A stretch of 64,000 nt of DNA from Viscum album (GCA_963277665.1 OY728158.1:598262818-598326817); one strand, 5' to 3'; positions 11,989 to 24,570 are shown, numbered from the stretch's first letter. The notes: a model not told the origin generated them from the sequence alone. Translations and numbers: made by a program.

Positions 11989-14093
11989 TGTAACAAGCCC
12001 TTATAAATTTGATTATTCATATTATTTTTTTATATAATAATGAATATATTTCAATCATGTTATTGTTACATTATAAATTATTTTTTTCATCAATAAAACA
12101 AAAATAATATTTTTGTATGATATTAAAATTAAATTAAAAAATATATTTTGTTGAATTAATGGATCTTCGAAATAAAAAAAATATTATTATTAAAACAATT
12201 TATTATATATAAATGATCATATAATTTTTATGAAGTCCAATTTATTTTTTGTAAGGGTTCAAAAAATGTTATTGTCAAAAAACCCATCATTTTTAAAAAA
12301 TGGTGGTTTTTAATTTAAAAGTAAAAATTTACATCTTTATAAAATTATTTAGTTAAAATTTATGTTTTATTTTTATTATGGTCATTGAAATAATCCCACA
12401 GTTAATTTTTCCTAATTTTCCAAGACAACCGTATTTTTGGGTTAAAATGAAATACCATATAAAAATACATTATGTTTTATGACATCACAACGACCCAAAA
12501 GTGATATAATAAGAAATAAAATTTTACCCATGACCAAATATTTTTTTTTCCATTTAATATAAATTGATTTTAATTTTATTTGATTTGTTTTTTTGAACAC
12601 ATTATGAATCCTCCAAGTCTTATAATATATTTTAAAATTTTAAAATTATTTCTTTAAGAGTGTGACTTAGCTATGAATCACCAAGGGTAATATATTAGTA
12701 AGTCTGGACCTTAACCACCTAAAATAATTAAAACCAATACCCTTTGGTATAACCAATTCCCAAAAACCATGGGATGGTTTGGGGTTTTGGATATATTATT
12801 ATGTAGAATCCAAGACCAAAATAATAAATAAATCTCCCTATTTTACTATATAAACCCACCCAAGATCCCACTTATTTTCACTTAAACTCTTATTTTGACA
12901 ACCTTAATCTACCATCCACTCTCTATAGTTTTCCCAGGGTTCCCTCAAGCTTTCAAGAAGCCCATTTAAGGCCCTTGGATTCATGCCCTCATGTAAGGGA
13001 TCCTCACTTTCCTCTCCTCCTTTCAATTCAAGCACATTCTTTGAAATCAGTATTCTTAATTTCAAATTGTTATATTTTCATTCATTTATGATCATTTTCT
13101 TACTATCCAAATTATTTGTTATGAATGATATATAATTTATCCTATATTATTTTTACCCTTACCAAAGCCATTACAATGCCAAAATTCCATAAGGGATCTT
13201 CCACTCTCATATTTTATCAATCACTCCTTTTATGTTGTGTCTTTTACTTTTGATTTGGTTTTTATGGTATTTGATATTACATATTCCCCTTACTAACCTT
13301 TTTATCTATAAATTATTAGATCTTCCTTTAAATCTCATTAATCCTCCCATTATACTCTTTGTACACTAGTTACCATGATGAAAATCTATAAAGATTATTT
13401 TCTATATTCATGTTACTTCATTACCATATGCCTTATATTTCCAAATTAATATTTTTGGGAAATTATTTTCCAGGGCCCTATTACTTCCCATTTTATGTCA
13501 AAATAATTAGATACCCCTTTCACTCTCATATACCATTTTTATGAATCTTTACGTAGTCCAATGAATTGGGTAATGTTTAGTATCATGATACGTCCTGTTG
13601 GGACAAGGGTGTACTTTATTCCATTATGGTATATTTACCACCATCAATTATTGGTAGTTTAGCCTTAACTTATGTTCATGATTTAGGGTTTTAAGTTGTT
13701 TCCACATTTTTCATGTTGTGATTATAATTCTATATCATTTCTTATTTGTCATGTTCCTTTTTTACCTCATTAATTTTCCTACTGTCTATCATGTATAACT
13801 TATTACATGTTTATTCCCGTATTGTGATTTATACCTCACCCATTTCTTATGTATTTTCTGAGGTTATCACATGTAGTTTTAATTTTGAAGGAGTATCTCA
13901 AGAATTAAATATGTTTCCAATAATGTATGTTATGGAAGGTTTTTTATAATGTTGTTGAATCCCATGTTCAAGATGTAAAATTATGTACCTAATTCCCAAA
14001 TACACGAGACTTATTGATATTTTGGGTTTTATTAAGTGAAATTTTATGTAATAAATTACGAATTTATGTATAATAAAGATTTAGGTTGTTATA
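11989..14093 (+). mobile_element. 2.1-kb gypsy-type LTR 'X' inside the leader
   Basis: It starts TGTAACAAGCCC and ends GGTTGTTATA, the short inverted ends typical of plant gypsy LTRs. A good TATA box lies in between at 12847-12854 (CTATATAAACCCACC). It is unrelated by eye to LTRs B and C. No 5-bp target duplication is seen (GGTCA left, TTATC right). Because the sequence after its 3' end aligns with the sequence after LTR B, it more probably was the 5' LTR of the element that supplied the downstream gag-pol than a simple solo LTR. Confidence 0.6.
12847..12854 (+). promoter_or_regulatory. TATA box of LTR X
   Basis: TATATAAA in the context ACTATATAAACCCACCC, about 860 bases from the LTR start. 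It is followed by a C/T-rich stretch of the kind seen at transcription starts of plant LTRs. Confidence 0.5.
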
Positions 14094-14520
14094 TTATCTA
14101 TTAAAGTAATAGTTTAGTTATTTTTGGGATTATAATTAGAGACCTATACTGAAAGACTTAGGGATAAGACCAACTATAAGAAAACAACCCTAAATTTAGG
14201 TATGTGTAGACTAATTGTTTTATCAAGAAAATATATGCATGTATGGATACTAAAAATCTGTGTGGTTCGGATACATATGTTCCTATGAGTAACAACTCTG
14301 ACCTGGTGTTCTGGTCTTGACTTGGGGTGACCTGGTATATGAAAATGGGCCTTACTGCGCACCTAGTTTGACACTCCTAGGGGATATTCTTTGGTAAATT
14401 CATATTCTCATTAGAACCCATTATTAAGGGAATAAAAAATTTCACATAAGAATATATATTAGAAAATACATCATAGATAACATAGATTATAGGGTAAAAA
14501 TTCATAAGTTAAGAAAATGA
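14094..14520 (+). repeat. Leader segment, copy 2
   Basis: Diverged duplicate of 11041-11460 placed directly after LTR X and before gag. No usable primer site is recognisable where one is expected (TTATCTATTAAAG), so it is either lost or decayed. Confidence 0.5.
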
Positions 14521-15700
14521 ATGTATTTTATAAGTTATCCCGTTGAGGTCATTGGATTCCCTTTTATGAGATTAATAGTATATAAAAATTCATCCTTATT
14601 TTTCCTTTCATTATTTACAATGGATAAAAATATAAGGAATTTGGTAAACAGACAATGTGATGGTAAATGTGATGATTACCCCAAAGAGATGTCAAACCCA
14701 ATGGGGCTAGGAATCACGAACTTCATGATGATATTCTCTCGGCTGACTCAGGTTATGAATAGAAACATGGATCAAGAGGAGAATCCAAACCCCCCCCCCC
14801 CCCTATGAGAGAACAATCCAAAATCAAGATCTTAAAATGATAAATTTTTTCTACTTTCAATGGACCATTTGATCCTTTAATTATATAACAATGGATCAAC
14901 TCCATTGAAAAGATCTTCTTCATCCTTCAATGTACCGAAAAAGAGAAGTTTATTCTAGATGTTTATCAAATGGAGGGATAAGATGATAAGTGGTGGACAT
15001 TAATGAATAATACAAATCATGGGGGAGAGATCGAAGAAATTGAGTGGAAGGAATTACAGAAAATGATTTCTGATAAATATTTTCCTCGCACTCTCTTTCA
15101 AAAAATTAAAAGTGGATTCCTTGAACTAAATAAAAAAGATGATGAATCTATTTGGACATAAAAACGAAAACTTCATAAGACTTGCATGTTATGGCTCAGT
15201 CATTGTCGTAACCCCTGAAGGCAAGGTTTTCCACTACCTTGGTGGCCTAAAACCTAGTCTACCAAAATCCATGGAGATCCCTGACTTTGATCGCTGTGAT
15301 GAAATTTTCTGATGTGCCCTCAAAGATGAAATGGATATTGGAGAATACCAACGGTATTATAGGGATAATAAGTAGAAATATTATTTTATTTGTGGTGGTC
15401 TGATAGATAAATCAAATGAGGAAAATAAATTACAGCATCCCACTTGTCAATGGTGTAGAAAGAATAACCCCAGATATTTCTTAAGGGGGACAAAAAAAAT
15501 ACAATAGGTGTGGTAAGGAAGTAAACCAAGATAATAATAATCAATAGGAGAAACCCTATAATGCGATGGAGGAAATTAATGATCCATTAAACCCCCATCA
15601 CCTTCATCATTTCTACACCTATAAAGAACAAGAGCACTTTTCAAACCAATTCTCTATGCCAAGGGATTTCGAAGGCAACCAACAACCTTGAAGACAACAA
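14521..15700 (+). pseudogene. gag, copy 1 (Ty3/gypsy), broken
   Basis: The structural polyprotein that would form the virus-like particle. Segments recognisable across frames are QWINSIEKIFFILQCTEKEK (around 14885-14945), a DDKWWTLMNN stretch, and WKELQKMISDKYFPRTLFQ (around 15040-15100), which match the capsid pattern of plant gypsy gag. A weak Cys-rich remnant (YNRCGKE, near 15505) marks where the zinc knuckle should be. A tract of at least 14 C residues at 14791-14804 lies early in the frame and is a likely slippage site. Several stops and frameshifts break it. The second gag copy (from about 18416) is homologous but starts in mid-domain. Confidence 0.65.
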
Positions 15701-15864
15701 GGGTGATATTTTTCCATCAACATAGAAGAAGTAAATCCAGAATACATAGTGGAAATAGGTATTCTATTTAATCATTCAAGAGTAGTTAATGTATTTTTTT
15801 TATTATGGTTTTATGAATTCCTTCATATCATGATAGTTTTTAGAAATATTCAAGCACCACCACA

Positions 15865-16066
15865 AAGCACAGAAGTAGATATGTTGGTAAAAATGGTAAA
15901 TGGGGACCGTATTGAATCCTGTGTATATAAATCATATCCATTAACAAACTTTGGGGGCAAATTCCTAGAGATCTTTCTCATACTCCCTTTACTTAAATTT
16001 AATTCAATTATAGTAATGGATTGGCTTTCCCTATATAGAGAAAACATAAATTTTTATAGGAAGTAA
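15865..16066 (+). pseudogene. Retroviral-type aspartic protease, copy 1, C-terminal part
   Basis: The frame from about 15749 ends with a segment whose order (MVNGDRIESCVYKSYPL, then MDWLSLYRENINFYRK) is that of the C-terminal half of plant gypsy protease with its '.GMDWLs.y' end. The N-terminal DSGAT-type active-site motif is not visible, so only the tail is preserved. It sits between gag and reverse transcriptase as expected. Confidence 0.6.
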
Positions 16067-16228
16067 ATAACTCAATGTATGGTGAATAGACCCCCAATTA
16101 TGTAAAAGTGTAAAGAGGAGGATGAATCTTATTCAACACCATCATCTCAAACATGAATATTATTTCCCTATGATAAATAATATCTAAATAAAATGATTGA
16201 GTCTAATGAAAGGATTACCCTCTAAGAC

Positions 16229-17090
16229 ATGCCTATTGTTAGGGAATACACTGAAGTGTTTCTCGAGGAATTTTCTGGTCTTCCTCCTAGTAGGGATGTT
16301 GAATTTTCAATCAAGCTTATACCTAGGGAATTACCAATATCCAAGACACTATATATGATGGATTATATGGAACTTGGGGAGATAATGAAACAACTATATA
16401 AGAATCTGTATAAAGGGTGTATACTCCCAAGTGTATCCCCATGGGGTGCACTAGTTCTCTTCATCAAGAAGAAGGATGGGTCAAGGAACCATAGCATTGA
16501 TTATCATGATAATAACAAGATCACAATAAAGAATAAGTATCATCTTCCATGGATTGATGAATTGTTAAATCAGCTACATGGATAACAATACTTCTCCATA
16601 GTGGATCTTCGGTTAAGATATTATCAATTAAGGGTAAATAAGGAAGATATCCCCAATACTACTTTTTGTATAAGGTATGGGAACTATGATTTCATAGTTA
16701 TTCCATTTAGACTCACTAATACTCTAGAAATATTCATGGATTATATGAATATAGTCTTTAGAGATTACCTTAAAAAATTTATGGTAGTATTTATAGATGA
16801 TATCCTATACAAAAAAACAAGGAGGAGCATGAGGAGCATTTGAAAACTGTGCTAATGAGAATACTTTTTCAAAGTACATTAAATGTATGTTTTAGTAGAT
16901 GGAAGTATCATTATTGGGGAATATTATCACAAGAAATGGGATATATGTGGATCCTTCAAAGAAAAAATAAATCAAAAGATATATGAGGCCAACATATGTT
17001 AAAGATATCTATAGCTCCCTTGGGTTAGTTTGGTATTATCAATTATTTTTGAGAAATTTCTCATGATTGTCAAACCATCTTACCAAGACA
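16229..17090 (+). pseudogene. Reverse transcriptase, copy 1 (Ty3/gypsy)
   Basis: Copies the element RNA into DNA. The block starts with [13 protein letters not shown] and continues with [20 protein letters not shown], then the domain 2-4 region ending [11 protein letters not shown] near 16780-16810, so the catalytic FIDD (YxDD-type) pair survives. The frame is broken between 16585 and 16601 and again after 16840; the thumb region to about 17090 is only fragmentarily readable. Orientation and order match gag-PR-RT-RH-IN. This is the better preserved RT of the two copies. Confidence 0.75.
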
Positions 17091-17149
17091 ACTATTAAGG
17101 GAGTCAAGTTTTCTTCAAATGATGAATGTTAATAACACTTTAAGGAGTT

Positions 17150-17620
17150 AAAAATCAGTCTTATCACTGCCTTTGTTCTCGCACTACCAAAAAGTGGATA
17201 ACATTTCATAGTATTCAACGATGCTTCGAAGAGGGGATTAGAATTTTTTTAATGTATAATGACAAATTCATTACATAAACCTCAAGTAAGTTGAAATTTC
17301 ATGATCAAAACTATCCCACATATGATCTATAGTTGGAAGTTGTGATATTTTCATTGAAAATATGGTGTTATTATCTATAGAGGGAGAAGTTTGAGATATA
17401 TAGTGATCATAAGAGCCAAAAATATATATTCACATAAAACAGAATTATAAACACCAATGATAATGGTTTGGGAAGATCAAGGAATATGACAACTCAATTC
17501 ACTGTTATCTAAGAAAAGTGAATAAAGTGGTACATGATCTAAGTAGAAAGGATCTAGTAATTTTATCATTGATGAGAATTGAGAATGATTAAATATTCAT
17601 AGAATAAAAGAGAATGGACA
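17150..17620 (+). pseudogene. RNase H, copy 1
   Basis: Fragments FNDASKRGLEFF (first catalytic Asp region), QNYPTYDL and EKFEIYSDHKSQKYIF occur in the right order but in different frames; they are hallmarks of the RNase H domain that follows gypsy RT. Multiple stops are present. It lies directly after RT and before the integrase remnant. Confidence 0.65.
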
Positions 17621-17649
17621 TGGGAATACCAGATGAATGAACATCATAA

Positions 17650-18415
17650 ATCTTTTCACTAATGATTTCTTAACCGTATCTTCTTGTAAGGTTAATGTCT
17701 GCTCAAAAAGATGACGTGGGAATTCATAAGAGAGTAGAAACTATTAGAAAAATGAAATCCTTGACGTTCAATGTTAATAAAAAAGTAATTATTATATTTA
17801 GGTCAAGTATATTTGTTCTATTAAATTCTAAGTTAAAGAAGGAACTATTGGATGATGCACATAGTTTGACTTTCACCATTCACCCATGAAACACAAATAT
17901 ATATTTAGAACATTGAGATGACTATTGGTGAGACAACATAAATAAGGTGATCTATAAATATTCATAAAAATTTCTGGTATGTCATTGAGTGAAGGCTGAG
18001 GGGTAGAAGTCTAAGGGGATGATGCAACCATTACCCATAACAACATGGAAATGGAAAAACATCACCATATACATTATCACCAAACATCCAAATACATCCA
18101 AAGAAGAGAACACTATATAGGTTGTTTTGTATTATCTTAAAAAGAAGTTACTCTTTATTACGATTTGAGATGGTTTCTCATAGGATCAACTACTACATAT
18201 ATTTATCGAATAAGTGGTGAGGCTGCATGGAGTACCATTATCGATTGTGTCATATTGAGATCCCATATTCACCTCTAATTTTTGGAAAAGTCTCCAAAAT
18301 GCTCTAAACATTTAGCTGAACTTCAGAATGGATTATCACCATCAAACTGATGGCCAATATATGAAAAATATCCAAACTTGTGGGTATATGTTGAGTGCAT
18401 GCTCAATTGACTTCA
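17650..18415 (+). pseudogene. Integrase, copy 1, truncated at 3' side
   Basis: Integrase would insert the DNA copy. Readable parts are LKKELLDDAHSLTFTIHP (zinc-binding region, 17830-17889), a MQPLPITTWKWKNITIYI block with the catalytic Asp of MDFI replaced, RLHGVPLSIVSY.DPIFTS (second catalytic Asp region) and YHHQTDGQYMKNIQT with SACSIDFKG. At about 18415 the integrase reading stops and gag sequence starts without any LTR between. The C-terminal and chromodomain-like parts are therefore missing from this copy. Confidence 0.7.
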
Positions 18416-19260
18416 AAGGTGGATCAGGACTAATGAAAAGATATTCTTCATTATCCAGTGTTCAAAGTAGTATAAATTAATTATTGTTTTTTTTCATTTA
18501 GAAGTTTAAGGGGACCATTGGTGGACTCTAATAAAAGAATACAAGGCTTTAAGATGAGATTGAATCTCTGGATTGATATGAGTTCAAGAAATTATTTTTA
18601 TATAAGTACATTCCTCAAATTCTTAATAAAAAATTGATAAGGAGTTCCTTGAGTTAAGGTAATGTTATGATGAATCTATTGGTACCTAGGAGGATAATTT
18701 CACTAGACTATCAAGGTACACCTCAAGAACTATCATCAAACATGAAAGTAAAGTTGATAGGTCCTTTAGTGGATTAAATCCATGTCTCAGAAGGGTGATG
18801 GCTATAAGAGACATTAGTATCCGTGAATAGATGGTTCATTAGGAAATCATGGTTGAAATGGAGGTTTGATTCATATATAAATCCCATGGTTGTGACAAGA
18901 AAATAAATATGGAGTTTAAAATAAAATATAATAACCAAAAAGAGAAGAACATTATCTTTACTTTATGCTCTAATTATGGGAATAAGCATAGAGGAAATAT
19001 ATTTAAGGGGTATAATAATTTTTATTAACTGTGGAAGTTAATTAAATCAGGAATTTTATTTCTTAGTGGTGGGAATAAGTTATAAAACGTTGTGAATGGA
19101 GAAATAACCACACAAAATTCACCTCCCACAATTCAGTGCTACAAGTGTTAGGACAATGGGAATTATGCTAACCACTACCCTGAATCAAGTTCTATTGATG
19201 ATGATCGATTTCATTAACATCTTATTCTAAGGGAAATTGGTAAATCTCATTAAATCTATA
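18416..19260 (+). pseudogene. gag, copy 2 (starts in mid-capsid)
   Basis: It opens with WIRTNEKIFFIIQC, the same place as QWINSIEKIFFILQC of copy 1, so the N-terminal part is absent. Further fragments DHWWTLIKEYKAL and DKEFLELR follow, and a CCHC zinc knuckle remnant (QCYKC, stop, DNGNYANHYPE) lies at 19134-19185, with Cys, Cys and His visible and the last Cys replaced. The direct join to copy 1 integrase is the key oddity. Confidence 0.65.
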
Positions 19261-19269
19261 ATTTAAATG

Positions 19270-19630
19270 AGGGGTGTGACAATGATGTGATGAAAGGTAC
19301 ACTTACTATCTACTCTAGAACTGCTAATGTCATGTTTGAATTTGGATTTACCCACTCTTTCATATCTAATTTTTTAATGGTTTGTAAGATTCTACCGAAA
19401 TAATTAGATTCTTTATTAGCAGTAAAACCCCATAATGGAATGATGATTACATCCCAAGTCTATGATTCTTCTCTAGTTAAATTTTGTGGAAATGTGCTTC
19501 CTTTAAATCTTATAATTCTTCCTTTTGTTGAATTTAATGTTATATTAGGCATGGATTAGATTTATCTATATAAATATCATATCAAATTTCATGGAAGGGA
19601 AGTTACATTTGATAATTAAAACTCTCCTAT
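19270..19630 (+). pseudogene. Aspartic protease, copy 2
   Basis: Starting GTLTIYSRTANVMFEFGFTH and then SFISNFLM, this aligns with the active-site region of plant gypsy proteases. The catalytic D[S/T]G triplet is replaced by EFG, so the enzyme would be inactive. The tail FVEFNVILGMD, stop, IYLYKYHIKFHG is well conserved. The N-terminal half is kept here, unlike copy 1. Confidence 0.7.
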
Positions 19631-19779
19631 GATCATTCATCCATGTGACGATAAGTATGAACTTCTTGTGGAGATTACATCCAGTGTATGGGTCTTAATT
19701 CCAATTCAGAAGGTTTGTTTAACTCAAATGGTTGGGGGTAAAATTGACCTCTATGATGTTAATATTGTTCTAAAATTTG

Positions 19780-20660
19780 TGGATGTATTTTTGTAATAGT
19801 TTTTTAGCCTTCCACAAAAACATGAAGTTAAGTTCTCAATTGAACTCATAATTGGTTCCACACCAATTTCAAATAATCCTTATAGAATGGACCTGATTGA
19901 GTTGTAGGAATTGAAGAAGAAACTCTAAGAAAACCATGATAAGGTATTCATTCGGAAAATTATGTCACATTGGGGTGAACCAAATATTTTTTGTGAAAAA
20001 TAAATATGGTTCAATTATACCCTATATTGATTATTGGGAGTTTAACAAGATCACAATAATGAACAAGTATCCTCTTCATTGTATTGATGACTTGTTTGAT
20101 CAACTACATAGAGCTCGACATATTTCCATGATTGATCTTTATTCTAGATATCATCAAATGAGGGTCGAAAATGAGGATATACCCTAGATGAAATTCTATA
20201 CAAGATACAGACATTATTAATATATATTTATTCTTTTTGGTCTTACTAATGCACCTGTTATCTTTATGAATTTGATGAATATAGTCTGTAGAGATTACCA
20301 TGACCAGTTTGTGGTAGTCTTTATATGTGAGATTCTAATCTATTACAAAATAAAGGAAGAAAATGAATATCACTTCATAATTGTACTAAATACCCTAAAG
20401 AATTAGAAACTATATAAAAAATATACAAGTTATGATTTTTTTTCTGCAAAAGGATTCATTTTTTGTCACATAATCTCAAGAGATGGTATAGTAGTAGGTC
20501 CATCAAAGATAGAGGCTATTGAATATGGGCCTAGAAAAACCATAATGATTGAGATCTGTAGATTTATTGGTTTAATTGGATATTATTGACGGTATTTAGA
20601 GAATTTCTCAAGACTATATAATCCTCTGACCAAGTTAACTTGGATGGTTTTAAAGTTCCC
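19780..20660 (+). pseudogene. Reverse transcriptase, copy 2, catalytic site lost
   Basis: It starts with FFSLPQKHEVKFSIELI-type sequence near 19800 (frame broken by stops), then NQIFFVKNKYGSIIPYID, HISMIDLYSRYHQMRVENED and LFGLTNAPVIFMNLMNIV. Where the YxDD motif should be, the frame reads VVVFICEILIYY (about 20310-20345): both catalytic Asp residues are replaced. Downstream, AKGFIFCHIISRDGIVVGPS belongs to the thumb/connection region. Several stops are present. Confidence 0.75.
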
Positions 20661-20689
20661 CGGGATAGATTAATGTGAGTAAAATTTCA

Positions 20690-21190
20690 ATTAACTGAAG
20701 AAAAGGTTAGATAGTTCACATGTGCTTACATTACCCTATAGTGGATAAGTGTTTTTAATCTATAGATATATATCCAAGGAGTGTTTGGGATGTGTTATTA
20801 TGAATAATTACATGGTTATTGGTTATTCCTCATGATAGTTATAGATTCATGAGAAAAATTACCCAACTCATGATTTGGATTTCGCTGTGGTAATTTTAGC
20901 ATTAAAGATATTAAGGAATTATCTTTATGGAGAAAATTATGATATATATACCGATCATAAAAGTTTGAAATATATGTTCACAAAAAATTATTTGACCATG
21001 AGCTAGAGAAGATGGTTAGAGATGATAAAATATTAACACTTCTCAATATATTACCACCCTGGGAAAGTGAACAAGGTGGTCTATGATTTGAGTCAGAAGG
21101 ATCATGTTATCTTATCCTTGATGAGGATCAAAAAAGATACACTCTTTTGGATTTTAAAAGGATGGATCTAAAAATCCTAAATTAGAGGGG
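20690..21190 (+). pseudogene. RNase H, copy 2
   Basis: Segments [40 protein letters not shown] and [20 protein letters not shown], then YYHPGKVNKVVYDLSQKDH, run almost in one frame from about 20765 to 21110 with a few stops. The TDHKSL motif and the preceding [10 protein letters not shown] are diagnostic of the gypsy RT-RNase H junction. Better preserved than copy 1. Confidence 0.75.
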
Positions 21191-21229
21191 AAGATATTAT
21201 CTTTCTCAAAAGAATGTTCATCCCTCTAT

Positions 21230-22530
21230 CTAAGTGAGGATTATGGAGGAACTGAAGAAAGATGTAGAGCTAAAAAATAAAGTTAGAAATGTTCCAGAGT
21301 TTAACCTTGATTAGGATATAATTATAACATTAAGGAACTATGTATGTGTTCCTTATATACTAAATTTGAAGAAGGATCTATTAGAGTAAGCTCATAGTGA
21401 TTCATTATCTATACATCCTATAAGTACAGAGATGTATAGGGACTTGGAAGAATAATTCTAGTGGGATGAAAAGAAAAAGAGATATCGTAGAGTTTGTATC
21501 TTAGTTCTTAGTATGCCAACAATTTAAGGATGAAAGACAAAATTCAAAGGGGGTGTTCCATAAATTACCCATATAATAACAGAAGTGGGAGAAAATCACT
21601 CTGTATTTTGTTATTGTACTACACAAAACCTCTAAAGGTTTTAATTCTATATGGGTGGTAGTGGATCTCTTTACTAAGTCAACACACATCATCACTATCA
21701 AAGAAGAATTTTATATGGATCATCTTGCTAGGATATACATTAATAAAGTTGTAAGGAGACATGGAGTACCACATTCTAGTTTATTAGATCAGGATATGAG
21801 GTTCACCTCAATGTTCTATTGAATCATTCAGAAATCACATTATACATAATTGAGTTTCAATACTTCTTATCATCCTCTGAAGGATTTTCAATCTGAAATA
21901 ACAACTCAAACCCTAGAGGTTATGTTGTGATCTTGTTCTCTAAATTTCAAAGGTAGTTGGGTAAAACCCTTCCCCTAGTTGAGTTTTTGTAAAACCATAT
22001 CTTTCACTCAAAAATTAATATGGAACCTTATAAATCCCTCTATAGTAATAAATTTATATCTTCAATGTGTTAGGATGAGGTTGGAGAAAGAAGGATATTG
22101 GGACCTGAGATTGCTGAAGAAATTGTCAATATGGTTAGAACCATTCAGTATCATATTAAGGTAGCTCAAATTCAATATAAAAATTAAACTGATAACTAAT
22201 AGCATGTTCTATAACTTATAGTTGGGGAAACTTTGTTTCTATGAATCTCACCCTAGAATAAGGTTTTGAGGTTCAGAAAGAAATAGAAACTAAGCCCTAG
22301 GTATATCGTTCACTTTGAGATTATTGATCGTATCAGGGTGGTATCTTATCACATGGAACATGCTCTAAATATATCTCAATTCCATGATGTGTTCCATCTA
22401 TCTATCTTGAGAAATTACGTACGTGAACCTCCAAATTTACTTAACACAAAGGTCATACAACTAGAGTATGATCTTTATTATGAAGAAAAACATGTTGAAA
22501 TTATAGATCAATCAGTGGAACTTCTATGAA
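21230..22530 (+). pseudogene. Integrase with C-terminal chromo-like tail, copy 2
   Basis: Across frames: HSDSLSIHPISTEMYRDLEE (zinc-binding part), GFNSIWVVVDLFTKSTHIIT-like core, VVRRHGVPHSSLLDQDMRFT (second catalytic Asp region), SFNTSYHPLKDFQSEITTQT and LNFKGSWVKPFP. The last open frame (22338-22529) reads NISQFHDVFHLSILRNYVRE followed by PPNLLNTKVIQLEYDLYYEE, the conserved segment after integrase in chromovirus-type gypsy elements. It ends about 130 bases before the polypurine tract. Stops and frameshifts are numerous. Confidence 0.75.
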
Positions 22531-22660
22531 GCAAACCACTCACCTGGTCGAAGTTTTTTGGAGAGATAATCAGTTAGTGGATTATACATGAAAAATTGAG
22601 GATATTATAAATCATAAGTATTAATATTTTTTATTTGAGTGATTAATTTTGAAGGAGAAA

Positions 22661-22681
22661 TTCATTTTAAGGGGGGTAGAA
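22661..22681 (+). promoter_or_regulatory. Polypurine tract of the composite gypsy element
   Basis: TTCATTTTAAGGGGGGTAGA immediately precedes LTR C. The AAGGGGGGTAGA stretch is the expected primer for plus-strand synthesis. The same layout occurs on the minus strand at 54191-54210 before LTR D. Confidence 0.8.
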
Positions 22682-23792
22682 TGAAACACCTTGAGATATT
22701 ATGGACCATTTTTCAAATAAATTAAAATTTAATTTATTTCTTGAAATGTACTAAGTAAAATATTTCTTCCATATGGAACCTACATGGCATAAATGACATG
22801 GAAAATAAACTTGTAGTATGTTACACGTAGCAACGATGTTTCTACAAAACATCATTTTATTATTATAACTATTTAAATGAGATAATTAAAACCTATCCAT
22901 TAAACTTAGTAATATTAATAGTAATAACTACTTTTAAAATATTTTTTATAATGTTTTTATATAAATAAAACATATTTATAATGAAATATATAATTTTTGG
23001 AAAATTCATTATATGTTTAAAAATAATATTTTATCAAATGAAATAATTTTAATGACCTTCAGTAAAAAATAATAAAATTAATTTCATACACATTTAGAAA
23101 TTAAATTTTATAAAATAAACTTCATTTTTTGAATTTATAATGTTAAAATTATCTTATGGCGAATTTTTGGGATATTTCTGAGAAACGTCATTTTTTAGAT
23201 GAATAGTGAGAAATAATGAATTTTAATTCACAACTGCTTTTTCGTCTAATTTATTTATAAGGATAAATTGTATTTTAAATTTATTTAAAAGTTTAATTTT
23301 ATCATAATTTTTTCAATTAATCCAATTTAGTTCATTGGAACTAATCTTACTTTCAAATTGGGTATAAAAACTTGGTAAACTTTTGGGCATTTTTAATTTA
23401 ACACCCCACACCGTCGTCATGTCTGCGGGATTATTTTTTAAAATTAATTTCAAAACATTATATGATTAGAATTTTAAAAAATGGATTCCATATTTGGAAT
23501 CATAATAATTTATATTTTTTAAAAAGTTCAACTTATTGTTTTACCAAAAATATTAATAAAAGTGACAAAAATTATTTATAGTGATTAAGAGAAAAATTAG
23601 GTCAACAAAGTACTAAAACTTAAATTTAACACCTAAAACAACATAAAAACTTGTTCAAACCCCATTTTATAGAAATTATTCATAAATTTACCTTAAATTA
23701 TTGTGTTAGGTTTGTTTCTATGACTTTTTTAGGTAAAATGTGGGTACACCTAACTTGTTTTCAAAAATGCCAAGTGTGTCATTTCCCTTCCC

Positions 23793-23800
23793 TATATAAG
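23793..23800 (+). promoter_or_regulatory. TATA box of LTR C
   Basis: TATATAAG in CCCTATATAAGGAAACC, 1.1 kb from the LTR start, directly after the CAAGTGTGTCATTTCCC block; same position as in LTR B. Confidence 0.6.
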
Positions 23801-24119
23801 GAAACCACCACTCTGTCTTCTTAACACCTATCAAATCACTTATAATCTTCCAATATCTACCAAATAAACTTCTAAAAATACATAAATTTCTCTTATAATC
23901 CTCATTTTGTGTAGAAATCAACCTAAGGAAGCCTTTTTTCACAATCCAAAAGTAGTTACCCGATTAAGAGGTAACGACTTCCCTCAAGCTCATTTCTTTT
24001 ATTTACTTTCTCCACCTCTCCCCAATAATTATTCCATGAATGTATAACAAAAAAGTATATTAAATATAGCAGTATTTTTTAATTCTAATGTTTTTACCAA
24101 CACTTACACACACCTCCAT

Positions 24120-24570
24120 CTAATGGGTAACAAACATCCTATTTATGTGTATGGAGAACTTCTCCTCACAAAACGATGATTGTTCATTTTTACTTATCAC
24201 CTCTCATGGTGGAAATTATTATAGAAACAATATTTATATTTGTTATATATTATATCTATTTTTTATTTAATATTATTTTATCCTTTTACAACACATAACT
24301 ATATGCTTTTTCTTCGGTGTAAATATGATAATTTCATTTGAGGAAGTGTGGACTACCACCCCCTCAAAGCGATGTGATTCGTTCACATACAACATGGAAT
24401 GTATTATGGATGGGTTCAGTGAACTAATTTTATATATATGATATAATAATTATAATTTAATTATTATATATATAAATAAATATTTAATTTACCTTCTTTA
24501 TTTCAACACGATAACAAAAACGTAAACGACATGCATACGTATGTACAGTTTACCGTCTCCATGGACGGTG
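24120..24570 (+). repeat. Three ~200-bp tandem sub-repeats in LTR C
   Basis: Units near 24140, 24335 and 24525 with cores TGTGTATGGAGAACTTCTCC, GTGTGGACTACCACCCCCTC and CATACGTATGTACAGTTTACC, each followed by a CGATG-type stretch. They are the counterparts of the four units of LTR B. Confidence 0.55.

Noticed and set aside
11086..14362. Two similar minus-strand frames beginning M.SKAHFHI.G (11086-11298 and 14174-14362)
   Set aside because: Their similarity comes from the duplicated leader DNA, and they run antisense to the element; no sign of protein-level conservation.
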